Source of the DNA: Coenobita brevimanus
Lineage: Eukaryota; Arthropoda; Malacostraca; Decapoda; Coenobitidae
Assembly: GCA_032717465.1 (NCBI GenBank)
Contig: CM064713.1
Location: 10,305,464 to 10,369,463 of the forward strand
DNA: 64,000 nt
Direction of reading: 5' to 3'
In this document: in pieces, positions 55,944 to 64,000 of the stretch
How the letters are laid out: the number at the start of each line of letters is the position of its first letter
How positions within the stretch are numbered: the stretch's first letter is position 1
The notes under the pieces: generated by a model
What the model saw: the letters and a program-made list of their open reading frames with translations, nothing else
What the model was told of the DNA's origin: nothing
Databases searched by the model: none
Program-made: the position numbers and the translations under genes

Positions 55944-56763
55944 AACAGAGAGAGATAATGAACACTTCAAGTGAGAATACTAAAATCACTACTGTCCCGC
56001 AAAGTTCCAGGTTCAAAACAAAAGAGTTAGGTAAAATTACAAATTAAAGTTTAATGCTCAAACTAACAACTAAACATTCAGGACTCATAAGGATAATGTA
56101 ATGGCAAAACACGATACATATATGGTTAACTGCAATAGCCTCTATTAACACGAATTTAGCAAGAACAAATTTATCTACGTCAGCCTTGATAAATGAGAGA
56201 ACCGAATAATGCTCAGTTAAAATAAGATATAATATTATTACAGATACAAAATATTACTAATACTGGCTGACATTAAAAACTCTATATGAATCACAAAAAC
56301 CTTACCAGGCCCACGAATTAACGCTTCAGACCATACGGTACAAGAAAAATGGCAACAACAGTCATACTCAAGTTATACACCAGCTAGATGGCTGGAGACT
56401 TCCTGAGCATTCACAAAAATAATAATACACTATACAGGGGAGGAAACAGATGTGAACAAAATGAGGAGTAGATCTAAGTGGCCCTAATGCAGAGACTGAG
56501 CCCGTTATAGAGGGGGCCGGCAGAGCTTGATTCAACTTGCAAGAAGGACGCGCAAATGAAGCCACAGAGGAGGAAGAGTTGACACTCCTGCTCTGAACGA
56601 CAGAAAGAACAACTTACTCTACTATAAGGGGGAGAAGGGGGGAGTGAGGCAGAACACGCAAGACTGGTCACTATGGAAGCCACGAGGCGAATCGTGATCA
56701 AACATGCAGCATACTGTACGTTAGAATTATACAAAGGATGATGAACTCATAGGCTATGTAACA
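55941..56763 (-). repeat. G1 copy 3, 3' LTR
   Basis: On the minus strand it starts TGTTACATAG at 56763 and runs to about 55941, where the expected terminal bases are replaced by TA repeat. It is about 820 bp, slightly longer than copies 1 and 2 because of extra sequence near 56640-56690. Confidence 0.9.
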
Positions 56764-56824
56764 CCTCCCCACAAAGAAAGAGAATTTTACAAAGAAAATT
56801 TCTTATTACTCTAAAACAATCTGT

Positions 56825-57226
56825 CTAAAGCCTAGATAAGCAATCTCCAATAACATTTTCTTTCCCCTTGACATGTTGTATGTCTAATGAATACTCCTGA
56901 AGAAGTAGACTCCATCTTGTCAATCTCTGATTTTTATCTTTAAACTTACTAAAGAATTTCAGTGGGTTATGATCGGTATAAATGACTATGGGGTCAAAAC
57001 CAGAACACAAATAAAATGAAAAATCCAGTAAACCCAAAATCAAGGCCAAAAGCTCTTTCTCAATAGTGGAGTAGTTCTTTTGAGGTGGAGTGAACTTCTT
57101 ACTGTAATAAGATACAGTGTGTTCAATACCCTGATCATCCTCTTGCAGCAAAACAGCCCCAGCTCCTATATCACTTGCGTCAACAGCCATCTTAAAAGGC
57201 TTAGCAAAATTTGGAGTAGCGAGCAC
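56825..57226 (-). pseudogene. G1 copy 3 RNase H
   Basis: The frame reads MLATPNFAKPFKMAVDASD, STIEKELLALILG, IYTDHNPLKFFSKF and ENVIGDCLSRL, the same ending as copy 1. It is shifted relative to the upstream 1017-codon frame by indels near 57235-57300. Confidence 0.9.
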
Positions 57227-57238
57227 TGGCTGACTTAA

Positions 57239-60200
57239 TTAGGATAGCTTTAAGTTTACTGAAAGAGGATTCACAGTTATCGGTCCAGACAAATTTAACT
57301 CCCTTTTCAGTAGGTCTGTAAGTGGTGATACAAGAATTGAAAACTTAAGAACAAATCTCCTGTAACAACCTACCACTCCCAAATATCTCTGTAGCTCTTT
57401 CTTACTATCAGGTCTGGGAAGATCACTTATAACCTGAACCTTAGTTCCTGGTGGTGCAAAGTGTCCATCACCAATTACGTACCCAAGGTACTGAACATTA
57501 GTTTGACCAAACTCACACTTTGATAAATTTGCTACACGATTAGCCTGAACCAAACGCTCAAGAAATATGCTGACATGGCATAGGTGATCTTTCCAGTTGT
57601 CACTGAAGATTAATACATCATCAATATAAACAACACACACTGCCAAACCATCTGTTACAACATTCATGAGCTTCTGAAAAGTGGCTGGTGCATTCTTCAT
57701 ACCATATGACATTACAGAACATGCAAAAGTCTTTCCTAGTGTTACAAAACATGAGATCTCCCTAGCACGTTCAGTCATAAGTACTTGCCAGTATCCTTTT
57801 AACAAATCAAACTTACGTATGTACCTAGCCTTTTCGATCTTGTCTATGCAATCTTCCACGCGAGGGAGAGGGTAAGTGTCTGTTTTGGTTATCTGATTAA
57901 TACGTCTGTAGTCGATGCAAAGCAACTGTGACCCACCTGGCTTTGGGACTAGAGTGACAGGAGAACTCCACTCGCTCTGACAGGGCTCAATCATCTTGTG
58001 GTCCAACAGGTAGCCAAGCTCCTTCTGGATGAGGGGAACTTTCACTGGGTTCACACGGTAAGGAGGCAGTTTCATTGGCTTTGCGTCTCCAACATCGACA
58101 TCATGCATCAACACAGTGGTTCTTCCTGGAGTGTCACGGAACACTTGCGGGTACTCCTGCAGTAATGCCGAAAACTCCTGCCTTTCCTCGGGAGCAAGAT
58201 AAGAAAGCTTAGTCTGGAGATCATTCATGACATCAGGATTCTTCCCCAAACTATCACTCAGGCTCATGCTGCATGGGAGAACTTCACTTGCAGACTCGGG
58301 TGGAAGAGCTACAGTGCAGACTGGGTTATTTTCGTCCCGCCTGTGATACAACTTTAGCATGTTGATGTGACAAAGTTGCTTGTTCTTTCTACGATCTGGT
58401 GTGGCGATGACATAGTTGACATCACTGAGTTCCTTCTCCACGAAATAAGGACCACTAAACTTGGCTTGAAGAGGTTGCCCATGAACCGGTAGCAGAATCA
58501 AAACCTGATCTCCTGGCTGAAAGTGGCGTAACCTAGACTTCTTATCACACCAAGTCTTCATCTTCTCCCGAGCAGCTCCTAAATTCTCTCTCGCCAGCTG
58601 TAAAGCAGTGGACAGCTGTTCTTTGAACTTCATCACATACTCCAGCAGGTTGACGTCATCTTCCTCCGACAGCCAGCATTCCTTGAGTAGCTTAAGGGGT
58701 CCTCTTACTTCATGGCCAAACAGTAGTTCAAAGGGTGAGAAGACCAGTGATTCATTTGGAGATTCTCTTGCGGCAAATACAACGAATAGAAGACCTTTAT
58801 CCCAGTCTTTCTGATGTTCCAAACAGTATTTCCTGAGCATCAATTTGAGTGTTTGATGATATATCTCCAACGCTCCTTGGGTGTGGGAATGGTAAGCTGA
58901 AGACGTGATCTGGGTGATGCCCAACTCTTTCAGAAACTGCTTGAAAACATTTGACATGAAATTACTTCCCCGGTCTGACTGTACCTCCATGGGCAGGTCA
59001 AACTTGGTGAAGAACCCTAGCATTTGCTTAACCAAGTTCTTTGCTGAGATATTTCTAAGTGGAATGGCTTCAGGATAATGAGTAGCCATATCAATCAGGG
59101 TCAACACATAAGAAAATCCTGAAGAAGTCTTAGGAAGAGGGCCCACAATATCCACCAAAACACGGGTGAATGGCGCCTCAAAAGGAGGAGTGGGAACTAG
59201 AGGTGCAACGTTTTCGGTCTGATTACACTTCCCCACAACTTGACAGGTGTGACAAGACTTACAATACCAGGAAACATCTCTGAAGATTCCTAGCCAGTAG
59301 AAGTGTTTCAAAATGCGTGCCACAGTCTTCCTCACTCCAAGGTGTCCTGCCAAACTGGAATCATGAGCCACTCTAATGATATCCTGCCTACAAACACGAG
59401 GGATGACAACTTGATGTACAACCTCCCATTCACAGTCGGCTGATGCTGCTGGGGGTCTCCACTTCCTCATAAGTACTCCAGACTTTATATAATAACAAGT
59501 AGAAGCACCAGCTGACTCTTTCTCACTGCAAGCAGAGTTAGCTAGACCTTTCAACTCAGGGTCAGCAACCTGTAACTCAACCAACTCTTGATGAGACAAA
59601 TTATCAACACTACGGGGTACTGCCTCATCTGGTGAGTGGTCCAAATTAGCAAGAAAAGTGTCAGCTAGGATAACATCATCATCATTATCCTCTAAGTCAC
59701 CAGTAACTTTAGACTTAGCCCTAGTGACAGCACATACAGAGAACACATCAGGGACATCACAATCCTGGGTCGCAGGCACTGGTTCACTAGATAACTGAGG
59801 AGCTGGATACACTTGACTTCCACCAATATCATTTCCAAGTAAGAAAGTTACACCTGACATTGGGAGTGTCTCAACCAACCCAACCATAACGGAACCATTA
59901 ACAAAACCAGACTCTAAATTCACTCTGCACAGAGGGACAGAGATGTAATTATTCCCTACACTTTGTAAGATTACAGTTTCATCAGACGAATTAACATTAG
60001 AGCCTAGAACACTGGTCAGCATAAGGGATTGGCAAGCACCTGTATCACGATATATTTTAACTGATTTCCTGTCATTACTGTCCAGAGGATTGATAAAACC
60101 ATCAGACAGGAAATTAGCACATGAACTCTTGAGAGTGTCACTGACGTTACTGCTCAAAAGAGGAGCTTCATCATGAGAATTTAATTTACCCCTCAAAGAA

Positions 60201-60292
60201 AGTTCACTTAACTCGGTTAAAGAATTCTGGGAACTCTCAAGGGTGGACACTAGACCAATGGACTGAATATTTAAAGACTCCTTTTTGTTCAC
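57239..60292 (-). CDS. G1 copy 3 protease - integrase - reverse transcriptase
   Basis: A 1017-codon open frame on the minus strand. It contains, in order, the protease (YRDTGACQSLM), the zinc finger (AHDSSLAGHLG, CKSCHTC), the integrase core (VDIVGPLPKTSSG, VQSDRGSNFM, GALEIYHQTLK with Glu), GPY/F (FSGPYFVEKEL), and RT (CIDYRRINQITK, FDLLKGYWQV, VVYIDDVLIFS). It shows directly that protease, integrase and RT are one continuous frame in this family, with no RT between protease and integrase. RNase H follows in a shifted frame. Gag upstream is broken by stops, so only the pol part is open. The Met at 60292 is simply the first after a gag stop. Confidence 0.93.
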   Translation of the reverse strand: MNKKESLNIQSIGLVSTLESSQNSLTELSELSLRGKLNSHDEAPLLSSNVSDTLKSSCANFLSDGFINPLDSNDRKSVKIYRDTGACQSLMLTSVLGSNVNSSDETVILQSVGNNYISVPLCRVNLESGFVNGSVMVGLVETLPMSGVTFLLGNDIGGSQVYPAPQLSSEPVPATQDCDVPDVFSVCAVTRAKSKVTGDLEDNDDDVILADTFLANLDHSPDEAVPRSVDNLSHQELVELQVADPELKGLANSACSEKESAGASTCYYIKSGVLMRKWRPPAASADCEWEVVHQVVIPRVCRQDIIRVAHDSSLAGHLGVRKTVARILKHFYWLGIFRDVSWYCKSCHTCQVVGKCNQTENVAPLVPTPPFEAPFTRVLVDIVGPLPKTSSGFSYVLTLIDMATHYPEAIPLRNISAKNLVKQMLGFFTKFDLPMEVQSDRGSNFMSNVFKQFLKELGITQITSSAYHSHTQGALEIYHQTLKLMLRKYCLEHQKDWDKGLLFVVFAARESPNESLVFSPFELLFGHEVRGPLKLLKECWLSEEDDVNLLEYVMKFKEQLSTALQLARENLGAAREKMKTWCDKKSRLRHFQPGDQVLILLPVHGQPLQAKFSGPYFVEKELSDVNYVIATPDRRKNKQLCHINMLKLYHRRDENNPVCTVALPPESASEVLPCSMSLSDSLGKNPDVMNDLQTKLSYLAPEERQEFSALLQEYPQVFRDTPGRTTVLMHDVDVGDAKPMKLPPYRVNPVKVPLIQKELGYLLDHKMIEPCQSEWSSPVTLVPKPGGSQLLCIDYRRINQITKTDTYPLPRVEDCIDKIEKARYIRKFDLLKGYWQVLMTERAREISCFVTLGKTFACSVMSYGMKNAPATFQKLMNVVTDGLAVCVVYIDDVLIFSDNWKDHLCHVSIFLERLVQANRVANLSKCEFGQTNVQYLGYVIGDGHFAPPGTKVQVISDLPRPDSKKELQRYLGVVGCYRRFVLKFSILVSPLTDLLKRELNLSGPITVNPLSVNLKLS

Positions 60293-61576
60293 ATCATGCT
60301 GTCTCCTGAAACATTTCTTCGTAGTATGACCAAGCTTACTACAATAAGTACATTTACTTTTCTAAAATCTAGAGGTGAAGCTTTTATTTACTTCCTGAGA
60401 AACATCATCTTTATTCTCTTTCCAGTTACCTGTACTCTGAGTGGAGGCAACATACTTACTCTCAGCTTTCCTTTTTTCTTAAGAATATGTCTTGTGAGTG
60501 AGAACATATTCATCAGCTAAAACTGCAGCATCAGACAAATTATCTATTCTTTTCTCATCAAGATATAGGCTTACATCTTTATTAATACACCTTTTGAAGT
60601 CCTCCAGCAAAATCATCTGCTTAAATTTATCAAAATCAGAATTTACATTAGAATTTAACCACTGCTCTAACAGATCTTTGATTTTTGCATACTCAACATG
60701 GGATTACTTATCTTGCTTATAAGTTGTCCTAAATTTTACTCTATAGGCTTCAGGAACAAGCTCATAGGCCTTAAGAATCAAGCTCTTAACTACATCATAA
60801 TTATCAGATTGAACCTGATGCAAAGATGCATAAGTTACTTGAGCTTTACCGGTGAGAACACTCTGTAGGAGTACTGGCCAATACTTTTTGGGCCAATTAA
60901 AACCTGTAGCTACCCTCTCAAACAACTAAAAATACTTTGTTAAATCAGATTCATTAAAAGGAGGGACAAGTTTAACATTTTTAGCCACATCAAAATCATC
61001 AGAGCTAGATGATCCAGTTCCATCTTGTTTCATGCGCTACTCATGGTCTGCCTGAATCCTAGCAAGTTCAATTTGTGCCTCAACCTGTGCCTGTGCCTCC
61101 TGAATACGAGCCTGAGACTCAGCCTCCTTAGCATTTGCCTGAAACCCAGCCTCCTTAGCACAAGCCTGAAACTCAGCCTCCTTAGCACGAGCCTGAAACT
61201 CAACCTCCTTAGCACGAGCCTGAAACTCAGCCTCCTTAGCACGAGCCTGAAACTCAGCCTCCTTAGCACGAGCCTGAAACTCAGCCTCCTTAGCACGAGC
61301 CTGAAACTCAGCCTCCTTAGCACGAGCCTCCTGCAGGGCTAACTGTAACTTAGCTATTTCAATCTGCGTTTGCTCATCTGGAGGAGTTACATAAAACAAG
61401 CTTTTATTAATCATGTCAACAATTTGATATTTAGAATTATGAGAGCGAACAGCAATTCCCAATTGTTGAACAACAAGCTTAAGTTCATTCTTTGTTCTGT
61501 TTTCTACATCAGACACTGTTTGCACATTTGATAAAAAATCTTTGCCTTCATCAAGAGTAGTAATAGTAGACATCAT
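60293..61576 (-). pseudogene. G1 copy 3 gag with expanded repeat
   Basis: It starts at the Met pair of MMSTITTLDEGKD (61576). The SAP-like segment is followed by a run of about seven 9-residue units of the type KEAEFQARA, then the capsid. Stops interrupt at about 61037, 60930 (CAG to TAG), 60704 (CAA to TAA) and 60362 (CAG to TAG), plus small indels. The zinc knuckle region (CTYCSKLGHTT, near 60310-60350) is kept. It would form capsid and bind RNA; it is not functional here. Confidence 0.9.
61140..61331 (-). repeat. 27-bp minisatellite inside G1 copy 3 gag
   Basis: About seven near-perfect copies of a 27-base unit containing AGCCTGAAACTCAGCCTCCT on the plus strand, each coding nine residues of an Ala/Glu/Gln coiled coil on the minus strand. 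Copies 1 and 2 of the element have only two to four degenerate units. Confidence 0.92.
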
Positions 61577-61657
61577 GAATAAATCACAGTCACAAAATAT
61601 CAAGCAATATCCTTATGATAATATCCTGAATATCCTGATAAGAGGTCGCCAAATTTA

Positions 61658-62205
61658 TGTTACGGAAGAGAGAGAGATAATGAACACTTCAAGTGAGACT
61701 AGTAAAATCACTACTGTCCCGCAAAGTTCCAGGTTCAAAACAAAAGACTTAGGTAAAATTACAAGTTAAAGTTTAATGCTCAAACCAACAATTAACATTC
61801 AGGACTCAGAAGGATAATGTAATGGCAAAACGGGTTACATATATGGTTAACTGCAATAGCCTCTATTAACACGAATTTTGCAAGAACAAATTTATCTAAG
61901 TCAGCCCTGATAAATGAGAGAACCGAATAATGCTCAGTTAAAGTAAGATATAATATTATTACAGGTACATAATATTACTAATACTGGCTGACATTAAAAA
62001 CTCTATATTAATCACAAATACCTTACCAGGCCCACGAATTAACGCCTCAGGCCATACAGTACAAGAAAAATGGCAACAACACTCATACTCGAATTATGCA
62101 GCAGCTAGATGGCTGGAGACTTCCTGAACTCTCACAAAAATAATAATACACTATACAGGGGAGGACAGAGATGTGAACAAAATGAGGAGTAGGTATAAGT
62201 GGCCC
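61658..62205 (-). repeat. G1 copy 3, 5' LTR, truncated
   Basis: On the minus strand the LTR ends at 61658 (GTAACA), next to the primer-binding site. Its upstream part stops matching at 62205, after the GTGGCCCT word, so roughly a third of the LTR including the outer terminus is missing. Confidence 0.88.
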
Positions 62206-62544
62206 TTGTAGCGTTATGATCTGTCCCCCTGTCCGCCCCCTACGGCGCATGCGCGGGGGTTGCCAGAGGCCGCCTCAAATATGCCATTTGTCCTCTGATC
62301 TCTGTAGGGGTAACATGATCGGAGCCTCTCGCCCTTTGTTTACAAACGGCAAATGGTCATGCCGGCTTCTCATATCATTCGTCTCAAAGCTTTCTCGGGT
62401 AGTTTCCGCCCTTAAATTAAATTAGATTAGGCGGAAAGCAGTAAAAATTCGAATTTCTAAGGTATGAATGAGTTAGGTTGGATAAACATAGTTATAATTA
62501 ATCATCTGGGGACGAGTTATCTAATTTTTTTAGGCGTGAGGATT
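62206..62544. other. Unrecognised stretch with a GC-rich block
   Basis: No gene is seen. A GC-rich patch with GGCGCATGCGCGGGGG lies at about 62241-62260, and a small inverted repeat (TTTCCGCC at 62403-62410, GGCGGAAA at 62430-62437) follows. The origin is unknown. Confidence 0.4.
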
Positions 62545-63925
62545 GCCTTAGCTTTGTATCTTTACAGGAATGAGTCAAGCTCGTACTGTCCCGTATATTA
62601 AACCATTTTTATCATACATATCCTTGAAATTATAAATAGTTTTGGCACACACTACCTCATTCGGTTGTGCATTCCACTGATCAATTGTCCTATTAGGGAA
62701 ACTGAACTTCCTTACATCTTTATCACCTCTCTTTTTATGCTGTATTTTGCAATGTCCTCTTGCTGATGCTTCACACATATAATATATATTCATTTATGTC
62801 TATTTTCTGTTCCCCTGATATGCATTTATATAGCATAATCATGTCTCCTCCTCCTCTCCCGCAGCGTTGGTAAATTCAATCTTTCCAGTCTTTCTCAGTA
62901 ACTTAAATCCCTTAAGCTTGGTACTCATCTTGTAGTGGCCCGTTGTACTTTTTCAATCTTATCTGTGTTTTTTGAGATGAGGTTTCCAGACTACTGTGAT
63001 GCATACTCCAGAGTTGGTCTGATGAATATCTTCCTCAGCATATCTTCATTTATATATGTGAATGCTATTCTCATATTAGCAAGCAATGTATACATGTTTC
63101 GTACCTTCACTGATGTGATCATCAGGAGATAGTCTGTTACTGATAATTACTCCTAGGTCCTTCTTTTCTGATATGTGTAGGATTGATCTTCCTAACTTAT
63201 AATACCAATCTGGTCTTTTCTCACTTTTACCAAATTTTATTACATGACACTTATTCACATTAAATTCCATTTGCCATTTATTGCTCCATTCATGAAGCTT
63301 GTTCAATTCCTCTTGCAGCTCTTTAAAAGAATCTATGTTAGTAATTTTCTTTTGAATTTTTGCATCATCTGCAAACATATTTAGATAGCTTCCGTTTCCA
63401 ATATTACTATCTATGTCATTTATATATACTAAAAACATAATATACTAAAAACATAACTGAGCCCTGTGGAACTCCGCTGGTCACTTCCCTCCATGATGAG
63501 TAATTTCCCCTTAATATTGTTCTCATTTCCCTTTTTCTGAGATAATCCTGCATCCAACAGTGGAGATTGCCTTGGATACCTCCTTGATGGTACAGCTTCC
63601 ATAAAAGTCTTTGGTGCGGTACTCTGTCAAATGCTTTCTTAAAATCTAAATAGATATGGTACTGTCCACCCATCCTTCTCTTTTCTGTAATGTTTCTCTC
63701 ACTTTGTCATAATTGCTTAGAAGATTAGTAACACATGATTTTCCCTTCCTAAAACCGAACTGCCTCTCTTTTATCATACCATGTTCTAGATGTTTTACCC
63801 AAACTTCCCTTATCAGCTTTTCTAGTATCTTACAACACTGGTCAGTGATACTGGTCTGTAGCTGAGTAGTTCTCATTGTGTTAAATTTGACTAGTGTACA
63901 GGTATTTGTAGACCTCACAGGTGGT
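62545..63925 (-). pseudogene. LINE-A copy 2 (CR1/L2-like), minus strand
   Basis: On the minus strand the element is 5'-truncated in RT and runs to the 3' UTR. It has FGFRKGKSCVTNLLSNYD, YLDFKKAFDRVPHQRL, TSGVPQGSVMFLVY, NMFADDAKIQKK (intact FADD), then SFPNRTIDQWN and VCAKTIYNFKDMYDKNG. Frameshifts lie near 63660, 63430 and 63076, and the region 62800-63070 is out of frame. It provides the undisrupted reference for the RTE insertion site in copy 1 near 4593. Confidence 0.87.
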
Positions 63926-64000
63926 TAAGAGGGATGAGTAAAGGACTCATGAATGGAATGGAATGAAATGGAATAATTGAAAAAGAAAAAAGGAAAGCGA
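63926..64000. other. Window end, GGAAT-like and A-rich
   Basis: A short purine-rich run with a few GGAAT-type pentamers. No gene is visible. Confidence 0.5.

Larger units (their letters stand above)
55941..62205 (-). mobile_element. G1 copy 3 (minus strand)
   Basis: The third copy of family G1, reversed. On the minus strand: a truncated 5' LTR (62205-61658), the primer-binding site TGGCGACC, gag with an expanded 27-bp repeat, protease-integrase-RT in one 1017-codon frame, RNase H, a polypurine tract and a 3' LTR (56763-55941). The domain order is the same as in copy 1. Its 3' LTR meets a TA tract, with the last few LTR bases lost. The LTRs carry sequence not present in copies 1 and 2, so it is a distinct subfamily. 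Confidence 0.93.

Noticed and set aside
61140..61331. CRISPR-like array of regular short repeats
   Set aside because: The units are head-to-tail without spacers, code for a coiled coil in gag, and the genome is eukaryotic.

Overview
This window is eukaryotic repeat DNA, almost certainly from an arthropod and most likely a decapod crustacean (probably a crab). The reasons are long TA, CA and TG microsatellites, jockey-like and RTE-like LINEs of the kind I associate with brachyuran assemblies, Gypsy (Metaviridae) LTR elements, a tRNA-like SINE and a mariner relic. The species call is inference. I see no rRNA, no functional tRNA, no CRISPR array and no bacterial gene organisation. The only candidate for host-gene-like coding is one exon-like block at 30274-31320, and it carries a frameshift.

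Layout. 1-900: an LTR fragment, a mariner C-terminus relic and microsatellites. 1925-5712: a LINE-E fragment head-to-head with a CR1/L2-like LINE (LINE-A), itself split by a 712-bp RTE fragment with a clear 7-bp target duplication. 5840-11456: a degraded Gypsy-type element (Gypsy-B) with gag, protease and the start of integrase. 12911-12978: a SINE. 13025-19394: a nearly intact LTR element (family G1, copy 1) with 791-bp LTRs. 19481-21038: LINE-F. 21096-30060: G1 copy 2, split by a 2.9-kb RTE. 30274-31320: the unclassified exon or pseudogene. 31495-37758: LINE-D (RTE type), split by a reverse-strand RTE. 37873-40999: LINE-C, split by LINE-G, which carries a PHD-like zinc finger. About 41000-55384: a Gypsy element with gag, PR, RT, RNase H, integrase and an env-like gene (Gypsy-env), broken by two LINE-E copies and an RTE fragment. 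55941-62205: G1 copy 3 on the minus strand. 62545-63925: a second LINE-A copy, minus strand.

The most notable system is family G1. All three copies read gag - protease - integrase - reverse transcriptase - RNase H, so integrase lies upstream of RT, the reverse of ordinary Gypsy elements. This order is known for the Gmr1 group, first described from deuterostomes. All three copies also abut a (TA)n microsatellite at an LTR end, and the two with both ends preserved have (TA)n on both sides, which suggests a target preference. A second, unrelated-looking family here (Gypsy-B) also has integrase directly after protease. The env-bearing Gypsy in the same window has the conventional order, so both pol architectures are present side by side.

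The elements work only as parts of retrotransposition cycles. The LINEs encode endonuclease plus RT for target-primed insertion. The LTR elements encode capsid, protease, RT/RNase H and integrase. Nearly every copy is disabled by stops, frameshifts, truncation or later insertions. The nested order gives a relative chronology.
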